From Nevskiales bacterium (GTDB lineage: Bacteria > Pseudomonadota > Gammaproteobacteria > Steroidobacterales > GCA-2729495), in the NCBI GenBank assembly GCA_011526045.1, contig WYBE01000069.1, forward strand, positions 1 through 64,000: 64,000 bases of DNA, read 5' to 3'. A model generated the notes under the pieces. The model was not told the origin of the DNA. It did not search any database and worked only from the letters and a program-made list of their open reading frames with translations. Positions within the stretch are counted from its first letter, which is position 1. Every line of letters begins with the position of its first letter. Positions 10,338-20,298 of the stretch are shown here, piece after piece. The position numbers and the translations under genes are program-made.

Positions 10338-11966
10338 TCAGGCCTGGTACCGGTAGCCGGAGGTGATCGGATAGCGCCAGTCGCGCCCGAACGCGCGACT
10401 CGTGATACGCACGCCGGGGGCTGCCTGGCGGCGCTTGTATTCGGCGCGGCGCACCATCTCCAGCACGCGCGCGACGACCGCCCGATCGAAACCGGCCGCC
10501 GCGATGTCGTCCACCGAGCGGTTCTCGAGCATCAGCGCGTCGAGAATCGGATCGAGCACGTCGTAGGGCGGCAGCGAATCGCTGTCCTTCTGGTCCGGCC
10601 GCAGTTCCGCCGACGGTTCGCGGGTCAGCACCCGCGGCGGAATGACCGGCGACAGCGAGTTGCGGTAGCGCGCGAGCCGGTAGACGAGGGACTTGGTGCA
10701 ATCCTTGATCGGCGCAAAGCCGCCCACCATGTCGCCGTACAGGGTGGCATAGCCGACCGCCATCTCGCTCTTGTTGCCGGTTGCGAGCACCATGCGCCCA
10801 GTCTTGTTCGAAACCGACATGAGCAGCAAGCCGCGGCAACGCGACTGTATGTTCTCCTCGGTCACGTCCTCCGGCAACCCGGCGAACAGTGGCGCCAGCG
10901 CATCACGCGCCGATGCGACCATGCCCTCGATGGGGACGACCTGGTGGCGCACGCCCATCGCCGCCGCCTGCGAGCCCGCGTCCTCGACACTGATCGCCGC
11001 CGTGTAACGGTAGGGCATCATCACGGTCTCGACTGCGGGAGCGCCGAGCGCGTCCACTGCGATCGTCAGCGTCAGCGCGGAATCCACGCCACCCGACAAG
11101 CCGATCACTCCGCCGCGAAAGCCGTTCTTGCCCACGTAGTCGCGCACGCCGGTCACCAGCGCCGCATAGATGCTCTCCTCCTCGCCCGCCAGCGGCGCAA
11201 GCACGCCCGGCACTGCTGACACCCGCGCACCATCGGCCGCCAGCCTGCAGGTGTAGAGGCCCTCGCGAAATGACGGCGCGCGCATCACGGTCCCTGCGGC
11301 CGGATCCACCAGGCAGCATCCCCCGTCGAACACCAGTTCGTCCTGCCCGCCGACGAGGTTGGCATAGGCGATCGGGACGCCGGCCGCGCGCGCGCGCGTA
11401 CGCAGCATCTCCTCGCGCCGCAATTGCTTGCCCTCCTCGAAGGGCGAGCCGTTCAGGACGACGATCAGGCGGGCGCCGGCCGCGTGCAGCGCCCGGCAGG
11501 GCTCGTCCTCCCAGACGTCTTCGCAGATGGCGATGCCGACCGGCACACCGCGCACCTCGGCCACCACCGGCGCGTCGCCGGCACGGAAGTAGCGCTGCTC
11601 GTCGAAGACGCTGTAGTTCGGCAGCGCGCGCTTGCGGTAGTTCGCCTGCCGTGAACCGCCGGCAAACAGCGCTGCAGCGTTGTAGATCGCGCCGTCGCCG
11701 TACTCGGGATAGCCGACCAGGACGGCGATCCCGTCACTCGCTGCACGCACCGCCTCCAGTCCCTCGGCGACCTGGCGCCGGATGCCGGAGTGAAACAGCA
11801 GGTCCTCCGGCGGATAGCCGCACAGGGCAAGCTCGGGGAACACCACCAGGTCGGCGCCGCGGTCGCGCGCGCCGCCGATCTCCCCAACGATACGCGCAAC
11901 ATTGCCGCGCACGTCGCCGACGAGCAGATTGAGCTGGGCGAACGCGATCTCGAGTGGTGGGTTCAT
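10338..11966 (-). CDS. nadE: glutamine-dependent NAD+ synthase
   Basis: A two-domain, 542-residue NadE that amidates deamido-NAD using glutamine and ATP, the last step of NAD synthesis. The N-terminal nitrilase-like glutaminase has a visible triad: Glu45 (FPELALCGYP), Lys112 (YRKRALPN) and Cys148 (ICEDVW). The C-terminal synthetase carries the PP-loop GLSGGVDSAL and the signature TGNKSEMAVGYATLYGDMVG. The length fits the glutamine-dependent type, not the ammonia-dependent 275-residue type of E. coli. It stands alone, convergent with bamD and 175 bp downstream of sucD; that gap holds one REP element. Confidence 0.96.
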   Translation of the reverse strand: MNPPLEIAFAQLNLLVGDVRGNVARIVGEIGGARDRGADLVVFPELALCGYPPEDLLFHSGIRRQVAEGLEAVRAASDGIAVLVGYPEYGDGAIYNAAALFAGGSRQANYRKRALPNYSVFDEQRYFRAGDAPVVAEVRGVPVGIAICEDVWEDEPCRALHAAGARLIVVLNGSPFEEGKQLRREEMLRTRARAAGVPIAYANLVGGQDELVFDGGCCLVDPAAGTVMRAPSFREGLYTCRLAADGARVSAVPGVLAPLAGEEESIYAALVTGVRDYVGKNGFRGGVIGLSGGVDSALTLTIAVDALGAPAVETVMMPYRYTAAISVEDAGSQAAAMGVRHQVVPIEGMVASARDALAPLFAGLPEDVTEENIQSRCRGLLLMSVSNKTGRMVLATGNKSEMAVGYATLYGDMVGGFAPIKDCTKSLVYRLARYRNSLSPVIPPRVLTREPSAELRPDQKDSDSLPPYDVLDPILDALMLENRSVDDIAAAGFDRAVVARVLEMVRRAEYKRRQAAPGVRITSRAFGRDWRYPITSGYRYQA

Positions 11967-12075
11967 GCTCGACGTCGTCGCACACCGCTACCTGCCGGGT
12001 TACGGCTGGCGCTGCCGGCGCCGCACCGCCACAGGATCGTCGTTGCGGCTCCGGTTCCCGGTAACACGAGCGCCA

Positions 12076-12100
12076 GGTCGCGGCTGAAGTCGCTCCTGCA
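12076..12100. repeat. single REP element between sucD and nadE
   Basis: GGTCGCGGCTGAAGTCGCTC and then CTGCA. It is the complement of a GCAGGAGCGAC element, with a GCGAC arm facing an imperfect GTCGCGGC arm. It lies in the 175-bp gap after sucD, where it could contribute to transcript end stability. I see no terminator with a T-run in this gap. Confidence 0.55.
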
Positions 12101-12141
12101 CCGCATTGTGGTTGCGCCACTGCGTACCGCGACGCCCGTCC

Positions 12142-13010
12142 TCAACGACGCAACAGCTCCAGCATGGCGCTGCCGAGCTCTGCCGGTGAGCGCACGGTGC
12201 GCACCCGGGCTTCCTCGAGCGCCTCGTACTTGGCGGTGGCGGTGCCCGCGCCGCCGGAAATGATTGCACCCGCATGGCCCATGCGCTTGCCGGGCGGAGC
12301 GGTGACGCCTGCGATGTAGGCCACCACCGGCTTGGTGACATGGTCCCGGATGTGGCGTGCGGCGGCCTCCTCGTCCGTGCCGCCGATCTCGCCGACGAGG
12401 ATGACACCCTCGGTACCGGGATCCTCTTCGAACAACTGCAGGCAGTCGATGAACGTCATGCCGCGGATGGGATCTCCGCCGATGCCGATGCAACTGCTCT
12501 GGCCGAGTTCATTGCAGGTGGTCTGGTACACGGCCTCGTAGGTGAGCGTGCCGGAGCGCGAGACGATGCCAACCCGGCCGGGCTTGTGGATGAAGCCGGG
12601 CATGATGCCGATCTTGCACTCCCCGGGCGTGATGATGCCCGGGCAGTTCGGCCCGATCAGCCGGCAGCGGTACTCGCCCAGCACCGCCTTGACCTTCACC
12701 ATGTCCTGCACGGGGATGCCTTCCGTGATGCAGACCACGAGCTCCACGCCCGCTTCCGCGGCGGCGAGTATCGCGTCGGCCGCGGCCGGGGCGGGCACGA
12801 AGATCACGCTCACCGTGGCGCCGGTCGCCCGCACCGCCTCCGGCATGGTGTCGAACACGGGCACTCCGAGGTGGCTCTCGCCACCACGCCCCGGCGTGAC
12901 GCCGGCGACGATCTGCGTGCCGTACTCCAGACACTGTGCCGCATGGAACAGGCCCTGCTTGCCGGTAAGCCCCTGGCAGATGACGCGCGTGTCCCTGTGG
13001 ACGAGGATGC

Positions 13011-13014
<4 letters not shown>
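12142..13014 (-). CDS. sucD: succinyl-CoA synthetase, alpha subunit
   Basis: A 290-residue SucD, the CoA-binding subunit of ADP-forming succinyl-CoA ligase in the TCA cycle (succinyl-CoA + ADP/GDP + Pi to succinate + ATP/GTP). The N-terminal Rossmann-type CoA domain has [15 protein letters not shown]; the ligase part has [11 protein letters not shown] and [10 protein letters not shown], the latter with the His that is phosphorylated. The ATG overlaps the sucC stop by four bases (ATGA), so translation is coupled. No sucAB genes are present nearby. Confidence 0.97.
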
Positions 13015-14186
<1,172 letters not shown>

Positions 14187-14230
14187 GAACGGGTGTGAAG
14201 CAGCGGGCGCCGGCGGCCGTGAAGCGCGGT

Positions 14231-14258
14231 ATTGTGAGGAAATCAGGCATTTAGTCAA
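14231..14258 (-). promoter_or_regulatory. candidate sigma-70 promoter for sucCD
   Basis: On the minus strand, TTGACT at 14258-14253, 16 bases, then CACAAT at 14236-14231. The -35 matches at five of six positions and the -10 at four. It lies 45 bp before the sucC ATG, in the 159-bp gap shared with divergent pilS. Confidence 0.45.
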
Positions 14259-14345
14259 ACACGCCTGCCCCGGCACCCATCTGGGACGGGCGTCACACCG
14301 GCATAGCGCCGATCCGACATAATCAGTCTTTTCACGGACGATGCC

Positions 14346-15998
14346 ATGGCTGCCCCGGAGCACACGATCGCCGCGCCGTATCGCACGTCGGCCTTTGAAG
14401 CGACGCGCGCCATCGCGCCCGACGCCTCACGGCGGCTCGCGCGGCTGGTCGGCATCTTCCGCCTCCTCGCCTGCCTCACCCTGCTCACGGTCTCGCTCGC
14501 GACCCAGGACACGGCACTCCTCGCGCACCGCTATCCGGGGGTGTTTCGCGCGACCGCGGCCGCCTACAGCACGCTCGCCGCGCTCATTCTCCTCTACCAG
14601 GGCCGCTACCCGATCGCCGGCCCGTACCGGATCCCCACGCTGCTCGCGCTCGATATCGCCGCCACGACCGTGCTGGTCCACGCTGGCAGCGGCATCATCA
14701 GTGGCATCGGCGGCCTGCTGGTGGTGTTCGTCGGCGCCGCGGCCCTCACGCTGCCGGGCCGCTACGCCTTCCTCGCTGCCGCACTCGCGACTCTGGCCGT
14801 ACTCGCGCAGCAGGCGCTCGCTTTCTCGAGCGGGCTCGCCGGCGCCGGCGATTTCATCGGCGCCGGCATGCTCGGCGCGGTCATCTTCGCGATCACCGCC
14901 GCCGCCTTTCCGCTGGCGCGCCGCCTGGAGGAAACCGAAGCGCTCGCCCGCCAGCGCGGCATCGATCTCGCCAACCTCGCGCAGTTGAACGAGTACATCA
15001 TCCAGAACCTGCGCGAGAGCATCCTGGTGGTGGACGCAGCGAACAACATCCGGCTCATGAACGAACCTGCCGCCGAACAGCTCGGTAGCCGGGGCCGCGT
15101 GACCGGCCAGCCGCTGCGTCGGGTGTCACCGGAACTCGCGCGGCTGCTCGATATGTGGCGGCACGACGGCGACGCGCGCCGCCAGCTGCCCGCGTTCATG
15201 TCGTCGGACGGCAGCGTGCAGATCAACACCCACATCGCGCCGCTCGAGGGACACGAGGACGGCCCGGCGCTGATCTTTCTCGAGGACGCCGGCGCGCTCG
15301 CCGAGAAAGTGCAGCAATCGAAGCTGGCCGCGCTCGGCCGGCTTACCGCCAGCATCGCCCATGAGATCCGCAACCCTGTCGGGGCAATGAGTCATGCGGG
15401 TCAGTTGCTGGCGGAATCCCCCGCGATCGGTGCCGACGAGCATCGGCTACTCGGCATCATCCGCACCAACTCGCGCCGGGTCAGCGATATCGTCGACAGC
15501 ATCCTGCAATTGTCACGGCGCGAGGCCAGCAAGCCGCAGCTGCTGTCGGTCCCCGCATGGGCCGCCGCGTTCGTCGCCGAGTTCACCGCAACCATGGAAT
15601 TGTTCGAGGGCCAGGTCGCCACGCTGCCCGGCGAGGACCTCGAGGTGCGGATGGACCCGGGTCACCTGCACCAGATCGTCTGGAACCTGTGCGAGAACGC
15701 GGTCAAGTACGCGAGCGAAGCGGCCGGCGGTATCGCGGTCGAACTGTCCTGGGGTCGCATGCCGGGCACCCGCCGGCCCTACCTCGAGGTCGCCGATCGC
15801 GGCGCCGGGATTCCCGAGAGCATGCGCGACCGCGTGTTCGAGCCCTTCGCGACCGGCCCGAACGGCGGCACGGGGCTGGGGCTGTTCATCTCACGGGAGC
15901 TGGCCGAGTGCAATCGCGCCGCGCTGTTCTATGAGGCGCGCAAGGGCGGCGGCGCCGTGTTCCGCATCGTGTTTGCGGACCCGGCGCGGTGGAGCTGA
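14346..15998 (+). CDS. pilS: type IV pilus sensor histidine kinase PilS
   Basis: A 550-residue membrane histidine kinase that with PilR controls pilin transcription. Residues about 38-195 hold six hydrophobic segments, then a PAS-like region ([18 protein letters not shown]). The H-box is [14 protein letters not shown] with the phospho-accepting His. The ATPase part has [10 protein letters not shown] (N box), DRGAGIPE (G1) and [13 protein letters not shown] (G2). It overlaps the frame of pilR, whose ribosome site lies across the pilS stop. ATG at 14346 follows CATAAT at 14318, a possible -10. In Pseudomonas PilS monitors pilin in the membrane. Confidence 0.93.
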   Translation: MAAPEHTIAAPYRTSAFEATRAIAPDASRRLARLVGIFRLLACLTLLTVSLATQDTALLAHRYPGVFRATAAAYSTLAALILLYQGRYPIAGPYRIPTLLALDIAATTVLVHAGSGIISGIGGLLVVFVGAAALTLPGRYAFLAAALATLAVLAQQALAFSSGLAGAGDFIGAGMLGAVIFAITAAAFPLARRLEETEALARQRGIDLANLAQLNEYIIQNLRESILVVDAANNIRLMNEPAAEQLGSRGRVTGQPLRRVSPELARLLDMWRHDGDARRQLPAFMSSDGSVQINTHIAPLEGHEDGPALIFLEDAGALAEKVQQSKLAALGRLTASIAHEIRNPVGAMSHAGQLLAESPAIGADEHRLLGIIRTNSRRVSDIVDSILQLSRREASKPQLLSVPAWAAAFVAEFTATMELFEGQVATLPGEDLEVRMDPGHLHQIVWNLCENAVKYASEAAGGIAVELSWGRMPGTRRPYLEVADRGAGIPESMRDRVFEPFATGPNGGTGLGLFISRELAECNRAALFYEARKGGGAVFRIVFADPARWS

Positions 15999-16012
15999 AG
16001 GAGACCCGAGGC

Positions 16013-17332
16013 GTGTCGAAACCACTCGCACTGATCGTCGACGACGAACCCGATATCCGCGAGCTGCTCGCGATCACGCTGCAGCGGATGGACATCGATA
16101 CGCGCGCCTGCGGCGACATCGGCGCCGCCAAAGCGCAGCTGCGCGGGCGCGACTTCCAGCTCTGCCTCACCGACATGCGCCTTCCCGACGGCGACGGCCT
16201 CGATCTCGTTGCCTGGATCCAGGCGCAGGGGCTGCGCACCCCAGTGGCCGTGATCACCGCCCACGGCAACGTGGAAACCGCGGTTCGTGCCCTGAAATCC
16301 GGCGCCTTCGATTTCATCTCCAAGCCGCTCGATCTCGCCAACCTGCGCAAGCTCGTCGCCAACGCCCTGCGACTGACCACCCGCGACCGCGCGCCGTCCG
16401 GGCGCGCACAACTGCTCGGCGACTCGCCTGCGATCCAGCGGCTGCGCGAGATGATCGCCCGCGTCGCCCGCAGCCAGGCGCCGGTGCACATCACCGGCGA
16501 GTCCGGCACCGGCAAGGAACTGGTGGCGCGGATGATCCACGAGCTCGGCGCGCGCGCCGAGGGCCCGTTCGTGCCGGTGAACTGCGGCGCGATCCCGGGT
16601 GAGCTGATGGAGAGCGAGTTCTTCGGTCACCGGCGCGGTTCCTTCACCGGCGCGGTCGGCGACAAGCCGGGGCTGTTCCAGTCCGCCGAAGGCGGCACGC
16701 TCTTTCTCGACGAAATCGCCGAGCTGCCCCTGCCGATGCAGGTGAAGTTGCTGCGGGTAATCCAGGAGAAGACTGTGCGGCCCATCGGCGACACGCAGGA
16801 GCTGCCGGTGGACGTGCGCATTCTGTCAGCCACGCACAAGGACCTGCGCGCGCTGGTCGCCGCCGGGCAGTTCCGCGAGGACCTGTTCTACCGGATCAAC
16901 GTGATCGAACTGCGCGTGCCGCCGCTGCGCGAGCGCGCGGGCGACGTCGCCTTGCTGGCGCGGCACATTCTCGAGCGTCAGTCACGCGACCATGGCGCAG
17001 CGGCGTCGGTACTCGGCCCGGAGGCGGCGGAGAAACTCGCCGTCTATCCGTTCCCCGGCAACGTGCGGGAGCTGGAGAACATCCTCGAACGCGCCATGGC
17101 GCTGTGCGCCGGCGGGCGCATCGAGGCCGACGACATCCATCTGCAGGCGCCCGCAGGCCGCGTAGACCCCGAGCCGGACCACGCGCTCGGCGCCCGCCTC
17201 GACGGGGTCCAGCGCGAGGCGATCCAGAAGGCGCTGGAAGCCACCCGCTACAACAAGACTGCCGCCGCCCGGCAGCTCGGCCTCACGCTGCGGGCGCTGC
17301 GCTACCGGATGCAGAAGCTGGGGATGGAGTGA
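16013..17332 (+). CDS. pilR: sigma-54-dependent response regulator PilR
   Basis: An NtrC-family activator of about 439 residues. The receiver domain has DDEP and the phospho-acceptor Asp in LTDMRLPDGDGLDL. The AAA+ domain has Walker A GESGTGKE and GSFTGA, the PilR variant of the GAFTGA loop that contacts sigma-54. The C-terminal Fis-type HTH is NKTAAARQLGLTLRALRYRM. GTG at 16013 is chosen because AAGGAG (15998-16003) lies nine bases upstream; an in-frame GTG at 15989 has no such site. The targets expected are the pilA promoter at 17601 and RpoN encoded at 61207. Confidence 0.94.
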   Translation: MSKPLALIVDDEPDIRELLAITLQRMDIDTRACGDIGAAKAQLRGRDFQLCLTDMRLPDGDGLDLVAWIQAQGLRTPVAVITAHGNVETAVRALKSGAFDFISKPLDLANLRKLVANALRLTTRDRAPSGRAQLLGDSPAIQRLREMIARVARSQAPVHITGESGTGKELVARMIHELGARAEGPFVPVNCGAIPGELMESEFFGHRRGSFTGAVGDKPGLFQSAEGGTLFLDEIAELPLPMQVKLLRVIQEKTVRPIGDTQELPVDVRILSATHKDLRALVAAGQFREDLFYRINVIELRVPPLRERAGDVALLARHILERQSRDHGAAASVLGPEAAEKLAVYPFPGNVRELENILERAMALCAGGRIEADDIHLQAPAGRVDPEPDHALGARLDGVQREAIQKALEATRYNKTAAARQLGLTLRALRYRMQKLGME

Positions 17333-17333
17333 G

Positions 17334-17443
17334 CGGTGCCGGGTTTGGCTTATTGGCTTATTGGCTTATTGGCTTATTGGTGTGTCCGTTTGCCCCAAGG
17401 CCGTGGCGGTACGCAATAAGCCAATAAGCCAAACCCGGCACCG
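17334..17443. repeat. 30-bp perfect inverted repeat with an octamer tandem run
   Basis: Arms 17334-17363 and 17414-17443 are exact reverse complements separated by 50 bases. The left arm runs into four tandem copies of TTGGCTTA plus TTGG (17345-17380); the right arm has just over two copies of the complement. It starts one base after the pilR stop. It could fold into a long RNA hairpin that ends or protects pilR mRNA, but no T-run follows. The AT-rich octamer stands out from the GC-rich surroundings. Bases 17444-17600 show no gene; CGTGTC at 17485-17490 resembles the short PilR-binding core known in Pseudomonas. Confidence 0.85.
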
Positions 17444-17600
17444 TCCCAGCCAGACCGGACGCGGTGCGTCAGTTTGTGACGTTTCGTGTCGTTACAGCGG
17501 GCCGTGATCGTTTCGATTATGTTGCAGCGCGCTCGCCGGGCGGAACGGCTCGATTTCATTCCTGTTTAAAAACAACGTATTGGACGCCTGCCCACAAGAC

Positions 17601-17616
17601 TGGCACAGGGCTTGCA
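17601..17616 (+). promoter_or_regulatory. sigma-54 promoter of pilA
   Basis: TGGCACAGGGCTTGCA matches the -24/-12 consensus TGGCAC-N5-TTGCA exactly, with GG (17602-17603) and GC (17614-17615) ten bases apart. The predicted start is near 17627, leaving a leader of about 55 bases before the pilA ATG. PilS/PilR lie just upstream and RpoN is encoded at 61207-62682. Confidence 0.93.
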
Positions 17617-17681
17617 GCCGTATTGCTCGAAACGGCTTTTGGCCATTCAGTTTGTCATCCACAGGAAAACAGGAGTTAGTC

Positions 17682-18191
17682 ATGCGGAAGATTCAACAGG
17701 GCTTCACGCTCATCGAACTGATGATCGTGGTCGCCATCATCGGCATCCTGGCCGCCATCGCGATTCCGGCGTACCAGGACTACACCATTCGCTCGCAGGT
17801 CACTGAAGGCCTGACGCTCGCGGCGTCGGCGAAAGCTGCGGTCGCAGAGTCGTTTGCCAACAACGGCACGGCCCCGGCTGATCGTACCGGCGCCGGCATG
17901 ACGGCCACCGCGACCGACACCAGCGGCAACTACGTGACCCAGGTCGACGTGGCCAACGGCACGATCACCATCACGTACGGCAACGATGCCAACGCGGTGA
18001 TCGGCGGCGAGACGCTGAGCCTGACACCGTACGAATCTGCTGACCTGAGCGTGGTCTGGCGCTGCGGTAACGCGGGCCAGCCGCCCAACACCCAGCCTCT
18101 GGGTACCGCGGGTGGTGGTGCTACGGCTGCCTATGCCGCTCCTTCGGCGGGCATGCTGGACAAGTACCTGCCCGCCGCCTGCCGGCCGTAA
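17682..18191 (+). CDS. pilA: type IV major pilin PilA
   Basis: A 169-residue type IVa prepilin. The class III leader is MRKIQQG, cut by PilD before Phe8 ([20 protein letters not shown]), and Glu at mature position 5 is present. The hydrophobic helix is followed by a Thr/Ala-rich globular domain. Cys128 (VWRCGN) and Cys167 near the C-terminus (AACRP) would close the D-loop by a disulphide. AGGAG lies six bases before the ATG. The gene stands alone between a sigma-54 promoter and a strong terminator, as expected of a highly expressed major pilin. Only one pilin gene is present. Confidence 0.95.
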   Translation: MRKIQQGFTLIELMIVVAIIGILAAIAIPAYQDYTIRSQVTEGLTLAASAKAAVAESFANNGTAPADRTGAGMTATATDTSGNYVTQVDVANGTITITYGNDANAVIGGETLSLTPYESADLSVVWRCGNAGQPPNTQPLGTAGGGATAAYAAPSAGMLDKYLPAACRP

Positions 18192-18212
18192 TACGTCAGC
18201 AGTGCGAACGAC

Positions 18213-18245
18213 GGAAAGGGGGCTTCGGCCCCCTTTCCTTTTTTT
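18213..18245 (+). terminator. rho-independent terminator of pilA
   Basis: An 11-bp perfect stem (GGAAAGGGGGC at 18213-18223 with 18228-18238) closed by a TTCG tetraloop and followed by seven T (18239-18245). It lies 21 bases after the pilA stop and separates pilA from pilB. This is the clearest intrinsic terminator in the window. Confidence 0.95.
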
Positions 18246-18364
18246 GCGCTCCTGTGTCGGAATTGCGACACTCGTTCGGTTGCGCCCTGACCGGCGGATA
18301 AGTAACACTAGCCCGTCTGCCACCCCCGCCTTCCGGGAGGGCGCCCGCGCGCGACGAAGGACCG

Positions 18365-20086
18365 ATGGCTGTCAGCCCCACCACCTCGCCCCTCTCCGGC
18401 CTGCCGCGCCGCCTGGTCCAGGACGGCATCGTCGCCGAGGACAGCGTCCTGCAAGCCCTGCAGGGCACCCGCTCGGAGCCGGGCGGTTTGGTGGCCTATC
18501 TGGTCTCGCGCAACCTCGCCGACCCGCGCCAGATCGCGATCGCGGCGGCGAGCGAGTTCGGTGTTCCGCTGTTCGACCTCGACGCCCTGCAGCTCGACCT
18601 CGACGCGGTGAAATCCGTCGACCGGGGGCTGCTCTCACGCCATCGGGTGCTGCCGTTGCTGGTGCGAAGCAAGCGGCTGTTCCTCGGCATGGCCGACCCG
18701 ACCAACCTCGACGCCATCGACGAGATCAAGTTCCAGACCGGCTGCCGGGTGGACCCGGTGGTGGTCGAGCACAACAAGCTGGAGGAGATCGTTTCCAGGG
18801 CGCTGGAAGCCGTGGACACCTCCATGAGCAACCTCGCGGACGACGACTTCGATCTGGAAAGTCTGGAGGTGACCGGCGGCGACGAGGAAGCCGCCGAGGA
18901 ACTCGGCAAGGACGAGGCCGTCGATGCGCCGGTGGTGCGCTTCGTCAACAAGGTGCTGCTCGACGCGATCAAGCGCGGCGCCTCGGACGTGCATTTCGAG
19001 CCCTACGAGAAAGCCTACCGCGTGCGCACCCGCCTCGACGGCGTACTTAAACAGGTTGCCGCTCCGCCGATCGCGTTGTCGTCGAAAGTAGTAGCGCGGC
19101 TGAAGGTCATGGCCCGGCTCGATATCGCCGAGCGGCGCCTGCCGCAGGACGGCCGTATCAAGATGAAGCTGTCCAAGAACCGGGCCATCGATTTCCGCGT
19201 CAACACCTGCCCGACGCTGTTCGGCGAGAAGGTGGTGCTGCGTATCCTCGACCCCTCGAGCGCCAAGCTCGGCATCGACGCGCTCGGCTACGAGGAGGTC
19301 CAGAAGAAGGCGTACCTCGACGCGCTCGCCAAGCCCTACGGCATGATTCTCGTGACCGGCCCCACCGGCAGCGGCAAGACGGTGTCGCTGTACACGGGGC
19401 TGAACATCCTCAACACCGAGGATCGCAACATCTCCACCGCCGAGGACCCGGCGGAAATCAACATGCCGGGTGTCAACCAGGTCAACGTGAACCCGAAGGT
19501 CGGGCTCACCTTCGCCGCCGCGCTGCGCGCCTTCCTGCGCCAGGACCCGGACGTGATCATGGTCGGTGAGATCCGCGACCTGGAGACCGCCGAGATCGCA
19601 ATCAAGGCGGCACAGACCGGACACCTCGTGCTCTCCACCGTGCACACCAACGACGCGCCGAAGACGCTCGGCCGCCTGGTCGACATGGGGGTCAAGCCCT
19701 ACGCGATCGCGAGTTCCGTGCATCTCATCATCGCGCAGCGCCTTGCTCGGCGCCTGTGCGAAAACTGCAAGGAACTGCGCGACATCCCCGAGGAGGCCCT
19801 GCTGCAGGAAGGCTTCACGGCGGAAGACATCCGCAGCGGACTGCGGGTCTACGGGCCGAACGGCTGCAAGTCCTGCACCGACGGCTACAAGGGCCGCACA
19901 GGCATCTACCAGGTGATGCCGGTCACAGAATCGCTCTCGCGCATCATCCTCGCGGGCGGCAGCGCGGATAAGATCGCCGAGCAGGCTGCCAAGGAAGGAA
20001 TCTGGGACCTGCGTCGCTCCGCCCTGCAGAAAGTCAAGGACGGAGTTACCAGCCTCGAGGAGATCAACCGGGTTACCATTGACTAG
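18365..20086 (+). CDS. pilB: type IV pilus extension ATPase PilB
   Basis: A 573-residue secretion ATPase that powers pilus extension from the cytoplasmic face. The N-terminal MshEN-like domain (about 20-150) can bind c-di-GMP in some relatives, but I could not confirm its motif. The ATPase core has Walker A GPTGSGKTVS, an Asp box, Walker B-like DVIMVGEIRDLETAE and the His box HLVLSTVHTNDA. Four Cys (CENCKE and CKSC) form the usual zinc site. The gene starts 119 bp after the pilA terminator, so it needs its own promoter; I see no strong one. Confidence 0.96.
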   Translation: MAVSPTTSPLSGLPRRLVQDGIVAEDSVLQALQGTRSEPGGLVAYLVSRNLADPRQIAIAAASEFGVPLFDLDALQLDLDAVKSVDRGLLSRHRVLPLLVRSKRLFLGMADPTNLDAIDEIKFQTGCRVDPVVVEHNKLEEIVSRALEAVDTSMSNLADDDFDLESLEVTGGDEEAAEELGKDEAVDAPVVRFVNKVLLDAIKRGASDVHFEPYEKAYRVRTRLDGVLKQVAAPPIALSSKVVARLKVMARLDIAERRLPQDGRIKMKLSKNRAIDFRVNTCPTLFGEKVVLRILDPSSAKLGIDALGYEEVQKKAYLDALAKPYGMILVTGPTGSGKTVSLYTGLNILNTEDRNISTAEDPAEINMPGVNQVNVNPKVGLTFAAALRAFLRQDPDVIMVGEIRDLETAEIAIKAAQTGHLVLSTVHTNDAPKTLGRLVDMGVKPYAIASSVHLIIAQRLARRLCENCKELRDIPEEALLQEGFTAEDIRSGLRVYGPNGCKSCTDGYKGRTGIYQVMPVTESLSRIILAGGSADKIAEQAAKEGIWDLRRSALQKVKDGVTSLEEINRVTID

Positions 20087-20128
20087 AACCTGTCTTCAGA
20101 ACGTTGCGAGCGGGCGGCAGCCGTGGGA

Positions 20129-20207
20129 GGTCGGAGCGCAGGAACCGGAGCATACACGCCAGTATGTGAGGATTCCGGGCACCGCCCGACCGCGGATCAC
20201 GTCCGCG
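20129..20207. repeat. structured intergenic element between pilB and pilC
   Basis: A nested fold: GGTCGG (20129-20134) with CCGACC (20186-20191), GGAA with TTCC, and an inner CATAC-ACGCCA-GTATG hairpin (20151-20166). A second hairpin, CGCGGA-TCACG-TCCGCG (20191-20207), follows. The 212-bp gap between pilB and pilC is long for a pil operon. The inner palindrome in a GGAACCGGAG/TGAGGATTCC frame looks like a dispersed repeat or an RNA processing site. No protein gene is visible here. Confidence 0.5.
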
Positions 20208-20298
20208 CAGCAATTTTGAGAGAGGTTCGGGTTTCCGGCGGGGTCGGGGCGCCGACCGGCGCTGATGTTGGGCGAATCGGAATAGCTGGTGTGCGGCC

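Noticed and set aside
17444..17681. A second GEMM riboswitch upstream of pilA
   Set aside because: The pilA leader has no GGCAAACC or GACGCAAAGCC blocks; only the sigma-54 promoter is supported.
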